Of a stretch of 64,000 bases of DNA, positions 57,897 through 64,000 are shown piece by piece. Every line of letters begins with the position of its first letter. Within the stretch, counting starts at the first letter, position 1. This DNA is from Pseudomonas entomophila L48 (lineage in GTDB: Bacteria > Pseudomonadota > Gammaproteobacteria > Pseudomonadales > Pseudomonadaceae): assembly GCF_000026105.1 (NCBI RefSeq), contig NC_008027.1, forward strand, positions 4,484,501 to 4,548,500. Reading direction: 5' to 3'. The position numbers and the translations under genes are program-made. Under the pieces are notes generated by a model. That model worked only from the letters and a program-made list of their open reading frames with translations, searched no databases and was not told the origin of the DNA.

Positions 57897-59702
57897 ATGA
57901 ACGAACAGCAGATTCTTTTGAGTGTCGGCGGCATTGGCGCGGCGGCGCTGCTCTGCCAATGGCTGGCCTGGCGCCTGAAGCTGCCGGCGATCCTGTTCCT
58001 GTTGCTGTGCGGTATTCTCGCTGGGCCCGTACTGGGCTGGCTGCAACCCCAGGCCCTGTTCGGCCCGCTCTTGATGCCGCTGGTGTCGCTGGCCGTGGCG
58101 TTGATCCTGTTCGAAGGCAGCCTCACCCTGCACCTGTCGCAATGGCGCGAGATCGGCAGCGTGGTTCATCGCCTGGTCACCGTCGGGGCGCTGAGCACCT
58201 GGCTGGTGATCGCCCTGGCCACCCACTGGCTGCTCGGCTTCGACTGGCCCCTGGCGATCCTGTTCGGCACCCTGACCCTGGTCACCGGCCCCACGGTGAT
58301 CGTGCCCATGCTGCGGGTGGTGCGGCCCAAGGCGGCGATCGCCAACATCCTGCGCTGGGAAGGGATCGTCATCGACCCGATCGGCGCGCTGCTGGCGGTG
58401 GTGGTCTACAGCTTCATCATTGCCAGCGCCGCCGGTGACGGCGTGAGCCAGAGCCTGGTGACCTTCGCCGGCGTGATCTTCTGCGGCAGTGCGCTCGGTG
58501 TCGCCGGCGGCTGGTTACTCGGGCAGGTCATGCGTGAGCAGTGGCTGCCGGAATACCTGCACAACCTGGCTTCGCTGGCGGCGGTGCTGGGCATCTTCAT
58601 CGCCGCCAACCAGATCGTCCATGAATCCGGCCTGCTGGCGGTCACGGTGATGGGCATGTGGCTGGCCAACATGCCTGGCGTGGATGTGCGGCAGATTCTG
58701 CACTTCAAGGAGAATCTGAGCGTGCTGCTGATCTCCGGGCTGTTCATTCTCCTGGCCGCGCGGCTCGATCTGCATGCCTTGCTGGGCCTGGGCCCGGCGG
58801 TGCTGGCGCTGCTGCTGGTCATCCAGTTGCTGGCGCGGCCGTTGAACGTGTGGCTGTCTACCCTGGGCTCGCCATTGAACTGGAGGGAGCGCGCGCTACT
58901 GGCCTGGATTGCGCCACGGGGCATCGTCGCCGCGGCGGTGTCGGCCATCTTCGCCATCCGCCTGGACGAGGCCGGCCATGAGGGCGCGCTGCTGCTGGTG
59001 CCGCTGACCTTCGCCGTGATCATTGGCACCGTGGTGCTACAGAGCGCCACGGCCAGGCCGCTGGCGCGTCTGCTCAAGGTGGCAGAGCCAGCGCCGAGCG
59101 GGTTCCTCGTCGTGGGTGCCAACCCACCCGCGCGGGCCATCGCCAAGGCCCTGCAACAACTGGGCTGCCGGGTGCTGCTGACCGACTCGAGCTGGGAGAA
59201 CATCCGTGCCGCGCGCATGGAGAACCTGCCCACCTACTTCGGCAACCCGGCCTCGCAGCATGCCGATGCCCATCTGGATCTGGTCGGCCTGGGCCACCTG
59301 CTCGGCCTCTCGCCGGCAGGCGAGCTCAATGCGTTGGCCTGCGCGCGTTTTCGTCATGATTTCGGCCACGGCCGGCTGTTCGTGCTGGCTAGCGGGCTGG
59401 AGAAACAGCGCAGCGACAAGCACCGGGCCAGTGAAGAACACCGCGGGCAACTGCTTGGGTCGAGTCCGCTGACCTATGCACAGCTGGCAAAGCTGTTGCA
59501 CCAGGGCGCCGAGTTGTACAGCACCACGTTGACCGAGGCATTTACCTGGGCGGACTACCAGCAACTGCACGGTGAGCGCGCGACATTGCTGTTCGCCCGC
59601 GACAGCAACGGTTGGGTGCATGTGGCCAGCCCGGAAAACCCGTTCAAGCCTCAACCGGGTTGGACGCTGGTGGCGCTGGTGGCACCGGAGCCCAACCTGT
59701 AG
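57897..59702 (+). CDS. Cation:proton antiporter with C-terminal nucleotide-binding domain
   Basis: The 601-residue inner-membrane protein has about 12 hydrophobic segments over residues 1-390, with LVTGPTVIVPMLRVVRP and RWEGIVIDPIGALLA in the transport core and APRGIVAAAVSAIFA. A cytosolic TrkA-N/RCK-like domain follows (about 400-520; APSGFLVVGANPPARAIAKA), which likely binds a nucleotide and gates transport. This combination suits a K+ or Na+ efflux antiporter. The ATG at 57897 follows GAGGGAG. Its TAG stop lies inside a REP. Confidence 0.88.
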   Translation: MNEQQILLSVGGIGAAALLCQWLAWRLKLPAILFLLLCGILAGPVLGWLQPQALFGPLLMPLVSLAVALILFEGSLTLHLSQWREIGSVVHRLVTVGALSTWLVIALATHWLLGFDWPLAILFGTLTLVTGPTVIVPMLRVVRPKAAIANILRWEGIVIDPIGALLAVVVYSFIIASAAGDGVSQSLVTFAGVIFCGSALGVAGGWLLGQVMREQWLPEYLHNLASLAAVLGIFIAANQIVHESGLLAVTVMGMWLANMPGVDVRQILHFKENLSVLLISGLFILLAARLDLHALLGLGPAVLALLLVIQLLARPLNVWLSTLGSPLNWRERALLAWIAPRGIVAAAVSAIFAIRLDEAGHEGALLLVPLTFAVIIGTVVLQSATARPLARLLKVAEPAPSGFLVVGANPPARAIAKALQQLGCRVLLTDSSWENIRAARMENLPTYFGNPASQHADAHLDLVGLGHLLGLSPAGELNALACARFRHDFGHGRLFVLASGLEKQRSDKHRASEEHRGQLLGSSPLTYAQLAKLLHQGAELYSTTLTEAFTWADYQQLHGERATLLFARDSNGWVHVASPENPFKPQPGWTLVALVAPEPNL

Positions 59703-59780
59703 GAGCCAGCCTTGCTGGCGAACGCAGGCGCCACCGTTCTGTCATGGTGCGCAGGTTCGCCAGCAAGGCTGGCTCCTACA
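59698..59780. repeat. REP doublet overlapping a stop codon
   Basis: Perfect 25-bp inverted REP units at 59698-59722 and 59756-59780 with a 33-bp spacer. The TAG stop of the antiporter gene (59700-59702) is formed by the TGTAGG end of the left unit. The doublet lies between convergent genes. Confidence 0.92.
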
Positions 59781-59793
59781 GGGATGGGGAACG

Positions 59794-60201
59794 TCAGGAG
59801 GCTGGCAGCACCGGCACCGGGCGCTTGTCCTCGTCGATGGCGACGAAGCTGAATACGCCATGAATGGCCCGCTCGCGGCCATCGAGGTACATGTTCTCGA
59901 CGAACACATCCACCTGCACCTGCAGGCTGGTGTTGCCGACCTTGACCACGCTGCCCACCAGTTCGACGATCGAGCCCGCCGGAATCGGGTGCTTGAAGTC
60001 GATGCGGTCGGTGGATACGGTCACCAGCGGCAGGCGGCAGAAACGGGTGGCGGCGATGAACGACACTTCGTCCATCCACGCCAGGGCAGTGCCGCCGAAC
60101 AGGGTGTTGTGGTGGTTGGTGGTGTTGGGGAACACCGCCTTGGTCACGCGGGTCACCGACAGTTCGGTGCGGCGCTGGATTTCCTGGTCTCGGCTGGTCA
60201 T
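59794..60201 (-). CDS. Acyl-CoA thioesterase (YciA-like hot-dog protein)
   Basis: The 135-residue cytosolic protein has the hot-dog pattern NHHNTLFGGTALAWMDEVSF with the catalytic Asp, and DFKHPIPAGSIVELVG. Enzymes of this group hydrolyse a broad range of acyl-CoAs. The ATG at 60201 is chosen; a TTG six codons upstream is possible and the ribosome-binding site is weak. It follows the rplS terminator but runs in the same direction as rplS, so it may need its own promoter. Confidence 0.88.
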   Translation of the reverse strand: MTSRDQEIQRRTELSVTRVTKAVFPNTTNHHNTLFGGTALAWMDEVSFIAATRFCRLPLVTVSTDRIDFKHPIPAGSIVELVGSVVKVGNTSLQVQVDVFVENMYLDGRERAIHGVFSFVAIDEDKRPVPVLPAS

Positions 60202-60237
60202 CTTCGGGTCACATCGCAAGGGCAGGTTTCAGAAAGC

Positions 60238-60265
60238 AAAAAAGCAGCCCGAAGGCTGCTTTTTT
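60238..60265 (-). terminator. Intrinsic terminator of the rpsP-rplS operon
   Basis: AAAAAAGCAGCC (60238-60249) pairs perfectly with GGCTGCTTTTTT (60254-60265); on the transcribed strand the loop is TTCG closed by C-G, a super-stable tetraloop. A 16-bp palindrome GGCGGCCTAGGCCGCC (60273-60288) lies between it and the rplS stop. Confidence 0.93.
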
Positions 60266-60301
60266 CTCGCAAGGCGGCCTAGGCCGCCAGGCAAACTGTA
60301 C

Positions 60302-60652
60302 TCAGGACAGTTTTTCCTTGATGCGAGCGGCTTTGCCGGACAGGTCGCGCAGGTAGTACAGCTTGGCTTTACGCACGTCACCACGACGTTTCACGGCCAG
60401 GCTGTCGATCTGCGGGCTGTAAGTCTGGAAGGTACGCTCTACGCCAACGCCGCTGGAGATCTTGCGCACGGTGAAGGCGCTGTTCAGACCGCGGTTACGC
60501 TTGGCGATAACGACGCCTTCGAACGCCTGCAGACGCGAGCGGTCGCCTTCCTTCACTTTAACCTGGACGACAACGGTGTCGCCTGGTGCAAAGGTCGGGA
60601 TCTCTTTGCTCATCTGCTCGGCTTCGAGCTGCTGGATGATCTTGTTGGTCAT
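60302..60652 (-). CDS. rplS: 50S ribosomal protein L19
   Basis: L19 sits at the subunit interface. The 116-residue protein has the family length and blocks: [40 protein letters not shown] and [19 protein letters not shown]. It is the last gene of the rpsP-rimM-trmD-rplS operon, 43 bp after trmD, and is followed by a strong terminator. Confidence 0.98.
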   Translation of the reverse strand: MTNKIIQQLEAEQMSKEIPTFAPGDTVVVQVKVKEGDRSRLQAFEGVVIAKRNRGLNSAFTVRKISSGVGVERTFQTYSPQIDSLAVKRRGDVRKAKLYYLRDLSGKAARIKEKLS

Positions 60653-60695
60653 GCTGTGCTCCTAAGATGGATAACGCGATCCACCATCGATACGT

Positions 60696-61448
60696 TTAAC
60701 TATCGTCCCGCTCGCGGAGGTATTCCTCGAGCAGCTTCTTCTCTTCTCCAGAAAGCGAGCGACTTTCCAGAAGATCGGCGCGTCGTTCGAAGGTCCTACC
60801 AAGGGACTGCTTCATCCGCCAACGCCGGATATGTGCATGGTTGCCACTTAGCAACACGTCGGGTACACGCTGATCCGCATACACCTCAGGTCGGGTGTAG
60901 TGCGGGCAATCCAGCAGACCGTCGGTGAAAGAATCTTCCTCCGCCGAGTCCACATGCCCTAAAGCTCCGGGCAGCAGCCGCGTAACCGCATCGATCAGTA
61001 CCATGGCCGGCAGCTCGCCACCGGAAAGCACATAGTCGCCAATCGACCACTCCTCATCGACATGAGCCTCGATAAAGCGCTCGTCGATGCCTTCATAACG
61101 ACCGGCGATCAGGATCAACGACTCCTGTTCGGCCAAGCCCTTGACCGCCTGCTGAGTCAGCTTGCGGCCTTGTGGCGAGAGGTAGATCACCTTCGCCGCA
61201 GCTCCAGTCGCTTGCCTGGCACTGGCCAGGGCGTCTTCCAGAGGCTTGATTTTCATCACCATGCCCGGACCACCGCCAAACGGCCGATCATCCACCGTAT
61301 GGTGACGATCTGTGGTGTAGTCCCGCGGGTTCCAGCAGGTCACTTGCAGCAACCCCTGTTTCACCGCGCGGCTGGTAATGCCGTACTCCGTGATGGCCGA
61401 GAACATCTCGGGGAACAACGTGACGACTTCTACGCGAAGGGTATCCAT
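60696..61448 (-). CDS. trmD: tRNA (guanine-N1)-methyltransferase
   Basis: TrmD methylates G37 of tRNAs to stop frameshifting. The 250-residue SPOUT enzyme has the knot blocks [15 protein letters not shown] and [20 protein letters not shown] and the C-terminal domain. It lies 3 bp after rimM. The order rpsP-rimM-trmD-rplS is universal in this group. Confidence 0.98.
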   Translation of the reverse strand: MDTLRVEVVTLFPEMFSAITEYGITSRAVKQGLLQVTCWNPRDYTTDRHHTVDDRPFGGGPGMVMKIKPLEDALASARQATGAAAKVIYLSPQGRKLTQQAVKGLAEQESLILIAGRYEGIDERFIEAHVDEEWSIGDYVLSGGELPAMVLIDAVTRLLPGALGHVDSAEEDSFTDGLLDCPHYTRPEVYADQRVPDVLLSGNHAHIRRWRMKQSLGRTFERRADLLESRSLSGEEKKLLEEYLRERDDS

Positions 61449-61451
61449 CGT

Positions 61452-61988
61452 TTAGAAATCCGCGTCCCATTCAACGCGCATCACACCGGCTTCCAGGTCG
61501 ACTGCCAGCACGCATTGCCCGGTATAGGGCAACAGACGCTCGCGATCATCCAGGCTGCCTGCACAAGGCTTGACCACCAATACATCGTTCGCGCCGGTCT
61601 CCAACAGGTGATCGATCTTGCCGAACAGGTGTTCGTCCTGATTGATGACCTTCAGGCCCACCAACTGGTACCAGTAGTACTCGTCGGTTGCCAGGTTGGG
61701 CAAAAGGCTTCGCGAAATGCAGATTTCATGACCACTCAGAAGACGGGCTTCATCGCGATCATCGAGGCCTTTGAGCTTCACGACCAGGCCCTTCTGGGAG
61801 CCACGACCGCTGACCAGCTCGACCTGCTTTACCTTGCCTTCATGCCGAAGCGTCCAGCGCGGATAATCCAACAGGTTTTCAATCGGATCGGTAAAGGAAT
61901 ACACCTTCACCTCGCCGCGAACGCCGTGAACCGAAAAAATCTTGCCAACGACGATGAGGTCGTCAGCCTTTTCTGGCGTCGCGTTCAT
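61452..61988 (-). CDS. rimM: Ribosome maturation factor RimM
   Basis: RimM helps assemble the 30S head with S19. The 178-residue protein has the N-terminal RimM domain (DDLIVVGKIFSVHGVRGEVK, PRWTLRHEGK) and a C-terminal PRC barrel (YYWYQLVGLKV, LLPYTGQCVLAVDLEAGVM). It lies 5 bp after rpsP and 3 bp before trmD. Confidence 0.98.
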   Translation of the reverse strand: MNATPEKADDLIVVGKIFSVHGVRGEVKVYSFTDPIENLLDYPRWTLRHEGKVKQVELVSGRGSQKGLVVKLKGLDDRDEARLLSGHEICISRSLLPNLATDEYYWYQLVGLKVINQDEHLFGKIDHLLETGANDVLVVKPCAGSLDDRERLLPYTGQCVLAVDLEAGVMRVEWDADF

Positions 61989-61993
61989 ACTGC

Positions 61994-62245
61994 TCAGGCT
62001 GCAGCCTTGGCAGCTTCCTTCAGCAGCTGAGCAACGCGCTCAGACGGCTGTGCGCCCTGGCTCAGCCAGTAGGTGACGCGCTCTTGGTTGACCGACAGCT
62101 TGACTTCGGCGCCCGATGCGATCGGGTTGAAGAAGCCAACGCGCTCAACGAAACGGCCGTCACGGGCGTTACGCGAGTTGGTCACGGTCAGGTGGTAGAA
62201 TGGGCGCTTTTTCGAGCCGCCACGGGCCAGACGAATGGTTACCAT
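61994..62245 (-). CDS. rpsP: 30S ribosomal protein S16
   Basis: S16 is a primary assembly protein of the 30S body. The 83-residue product begins [20 protein letters not shown], the conserved S16 start, with FNPIASG and [15 protein letters not shown]. The start at 62245 follows this; the longer in-frame stretch upstream is leader. The leader holds a hairpin at 62291-62308. Confidence 0.98.
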   Translation of the reverse strand: MVTIRLARGGSKKRPFYHLTVTNSRNARDGRFVERVGFFNPIASGAEVKLSVNQERVTYWLSQGAQPSERVAQLLKEAAKAAA

Positions 62246-62290
62246 GTGAACATCGTTCCTATAGTCGGTGCTGCAAAACTGAATGCCCAA

Positions 62291-62308
62291 TGGGCACACG
62301 GGTGCCCA
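62291..62308 (-). promoter_or_regulatory. Hairpin in the rpsP leader
   Basis: TGGGCAC (62291-62297) pairs perfectly with GTGCCCA (62302-62308) around a 4-nt loop, 45 bp before the rpsP start. It may be part of a leader that tunes the operon. A GAATAT -10-like sequence sits just upstream at about 62323-62328, with only a weak -35. Confidence 0.45.
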
Positions 62309-62440
62309 AAAGGCCGCATATTCTCGGGGAATACACGGACATTTGCAAATGCCTTTTTCGGCGAGCACATGCCCGACCGCTCAGTTCTGCCGGTTTAGCC
62401 GCTATGTTGCGGCCGTTATCCCGCCGAGGCGGGGGCTGGA

Positions 62441-62479
62441 GGGCTGCCGCGCTTCCTATATAAAGCAGGGCGGCCCTCC
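62441..62479 (-). terminator. Hairpin after ffh
   Basis: GGAGGGC at the left pairs with GCCCTCC at the right, with GCC/GGC pairs inside. It starts 9 bp after the ffh stop. No U-run follows, so it may end the transcript weakly or protect its 3' end. Confidence 0.45.
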
Positions 62480-62487
62480 GGATTCGC

Positions 62488-63864
62488 TTACATTTTTGGC
62501 ATGCCGCCACCTGGCAGCATCCCGCCAAGGCCACGCATCATCTTGGCCATGCCGCCCTTGGCGGAGAATTTCTTCATCATCTTCTGCATCTGCTTGTGCT
62601 GCTTGATCAAGCGGCCGATGTCCTGCACCTGGGTGCCGGAACCGAGGGCGATACGACGCTTGCGCGAACCACTGATCAGGTCGGGGTCGCGACGCTCGGC
62701 CGGGGTCATGGAGTTGATGATCGCCTCCATCTGCTTGAACTGCTTCTCGGCGGCGCCCTGGGCGTTGCCCATCTGCGACAGGTTCATGCCGCCGATGCTG
62801 GGCAGCTTGTCCATCAAGCCACCGAGGCCGCCCATGTTTTTCATCTGCTGCAGCTGGTCGCGGAAATCTTCGAGGTCGAAGCCCTTGCCCTTCTTCAGCT
62901 TCTTGGCGAGCTTGTCGGCCTTGGCCTTGTCGATGTTCTGCTCGGCCTGCTCGATCAGGCTGAGCACGTCACCCATGCCGAGGATGCGCGAGGCGATACG
63001 GTCGGGGTGGAACGGCTCGAGGGCTTCGGTCTTCTCGCCCATGCCGATGAACTTGATCGGCTTGCCGGTGATGGCGCGCACCGACAGGGCGGCACCGCCA
63101 CGGGCGTCACCGTCGACCTTGGTCAGCACCACGCCGGTCAGCGGCAGGGCATCGCCGAAGGCCTTGGCAGTGTTGGCGGCGTCCTGGCCGGTCATGGCGT
63201 CGACCACGAACAGGGTTTCGATCGGCTTGACCGCGGCGTGCAGGGCCTTGATCTCGTCCATCATGTCGGCATCGACATGCAGGCGGCCGGCGGTGTCGAC
63301 GATGACCACGTCGATGAACTTGAGCTTGGCTTCGCGGATCGCCGCTTCGGCGATGGCCACCGGCTTCTGGCTGATGTCGGACGGGAAGAAGGTCACGCCG
63401 ATGTCGTTGGCCAGGGTTTCGAGCTGCTTGATCGCCGCCGGACGGTAGACGTCGGCCGACACCACCATCACGCTCTTCTTCTTGCGTTCTTTCAGGTGGC
63501 GCGCCAGCTTGCCGGCGGTAGTGGTCTTACCGGCACCCTGCAGGCCGGCCATCAGCACCACGGCGGGTGGCGCGGCGTTGAGCGTCAGCTCTTCGTTGGC
63601 CGCGCCCATCAGGCTTTCCAGTTCGGCCTGGACGATCTTGACGAAGGCCTGGCCTGGCGTGAGGCTGCGCGACACTTCGGTGCCGACCGCGCGTTCCTTG
63701 ATGCTGTTGACGAAATCCTTGACCACCGGCAGGGCGACGTCGGCCTCGAGCAGGGCCATGCGCACTTCGCGCAGCGTGTCCTTGATGTTGTCTTCGGTCA
63801 GCTTGGCCTTGCCGGTGACATGGCGCAGCGTCTGTGACAGGCGGTCGGTCAGGTTTTCGAACAT
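62488..63864 (-). CDS. ffh: Signal recognition particle protein Ffh
   Basis: Ffh binds 4.5S RNA and signal sequences and targets membrane proteins to FtsY. The 458-residue protein has the N domain, the G domain with GLQGAGKTTTAGKLA (P-loop), DTAGRLHVD and TKVDGDARGG, and a C-terminal Met-rich M domain that carries GSRKRRIALGSGT and the tail KMMKKF then Gly/Met repeats. The ATG at 63864 (MFENLTDRLSQTLRHVTG) is the family start. Confidence 0.98.
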   Translation of the reverse strand: MFENLTDRLSQTLRHVTGKAKLTEDNIKDTLREVRMALLEADVALPVVKDFVNSIKERAVGTEVSRSLTPGQAFVKIVQAELESLMGAANEELTLNAAPPAVVLMAGLQGAGKTTTAGKLARHLKERKKKSVMVVSADVYRPAAIKQLETLANDIGVTFFPSDISQKPVAIAEAAIREAKLKFIDVVIVDTAGRLHVDADMMDEIKALHAAVKPIETLFVVDAMTGQDAANTAKAFGDALPLTGVVLTKVDGDARGGAALSVRAITGKPIKFIGMGEKTEALEPFHPDRIASRILGMGDVLSLIEQAEQNIDKAKADKLAKKLKKGKGFDLEDFRDQLQQMKNMGGLGGLMDKLPSIGGMNLSQMGNAQGAAEKQFKQMEAIINSMTPAERRDPDLISGSRKRRIALGSGTQVQDIGRLIKQHKQMQKMMKKFSAKGGMAKMMRGLGGMLPGGGMPKM

Positions 63865-64000
63865 GGTGATCCTTTCAGGCCCAGTAAAGCCGAGGTTTTT
63901 CAGGCGCCCAGGTGAACAGGTACACGCGCTGGGCACAGCAAGGCGGCGATTATAGCGAAGAGCGACGGCGGCGCACACCTTGACGCCTGTCGGGTAGATA

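Noticed and set aside
63865..64000. Start of another gene at the right edge
   Set aside because: Only the upstream region of ffh is seen; no start codon with a supported frame can be called in 136 bp.

Overview
The window is high-G+C chromosomal DNA from a Pseudomonas, most likely of the P. putida group. Three things point there: core gene order as in pseudomonads (accA-dnaE-rnhB-lpxB-lpxA-fabZ-lpxD-skp-bamA-rseP-dxr-cdsA-uppS-frr-pyrH-tsf-rpsB), Pseudomonas-type proteins throughout, and many short REP elements with a TGTAGGAGC core between genes. There is no prophage, insertion sequence, CRISPR array, rRNA or tRNA that I can see. Most of the window is housekeeping; the accessory interest lies in a few small islands.

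Layout. 1-18990 (minus): fatty acid synthesis (accA, fabZ), replication (dnaE, rnhB), lipid A synthesis (lpxB, lpxA, lpxD), outer-membrane assembly (skp, bamA, rseP), isoprenoid, phospholipid and undecaprenyl steps (dxr, cdsA, uppS), and translation/nucleotide genes (frr, pyrH, tsf, rpsB). Many genes overlap or nearly touch, which fits long operons. 19338-24064 (plus): map, glnD, dapC. 24139-26539: an astacin-like metalloprotease whose ribosome-binding site lies in a hairpin, convergent with a CPA1 antiporter. 26809-30823: an ArsC/Spx-like protein, dapD, and the sulfur-transfer pair csdA-csdE facing tcdA. 31066-36498: ndvB (GH17 fused to a glucosyltransferase), dapE, rlmA, an unknown protein and a cold-shock protein. 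36728-46452: plsB, a low-G+C two-module YscW/YbaY-like protein, a YbaY-like lipoprotein, a DUF4197 protein, and a MexJK-MexL type RND pump with its divergent TetR repressor.

46453-47384 is a gene-free block of 0.93 kb. It holds two inverted copies of a structured ~250-bp repeat, a 7-bp tandem repeat, a REP and an 8-bp tandem repeat against the 3' end of recJ. 47385-53014: recJ, yaeQ, a CoA-transferase, a solute-binding-like secreted protein, a DUF3509 protein and a degenerate receiver-domain protein. 53169-57828 (minus): thrC, hom, dsbC, xerD. 57897-59702: a second antiporter with a nucleotide-binding domain. 59794-63864 (minus): a thioesterase, then rplS-trmD-rimM-rpsP, then ffh.

Functional links. 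dapC, dapD and dapE, three steps of the succinylase route to diaminopimelate, lie within 12 kb, and hom-thrC carry the competing threonine branch. The first 16 kb combines lipid A, BamA/Skp and phospholipid synthesis, so it is largely an envelope-building region. I found no convincing complete new multi-gene system. The strongest unusual signals are the covarying hairpins of the inverted repeats at 46.5-47.3 kb, the tandem YscW-like protein, and the metalloprotease with its hairpin leader.
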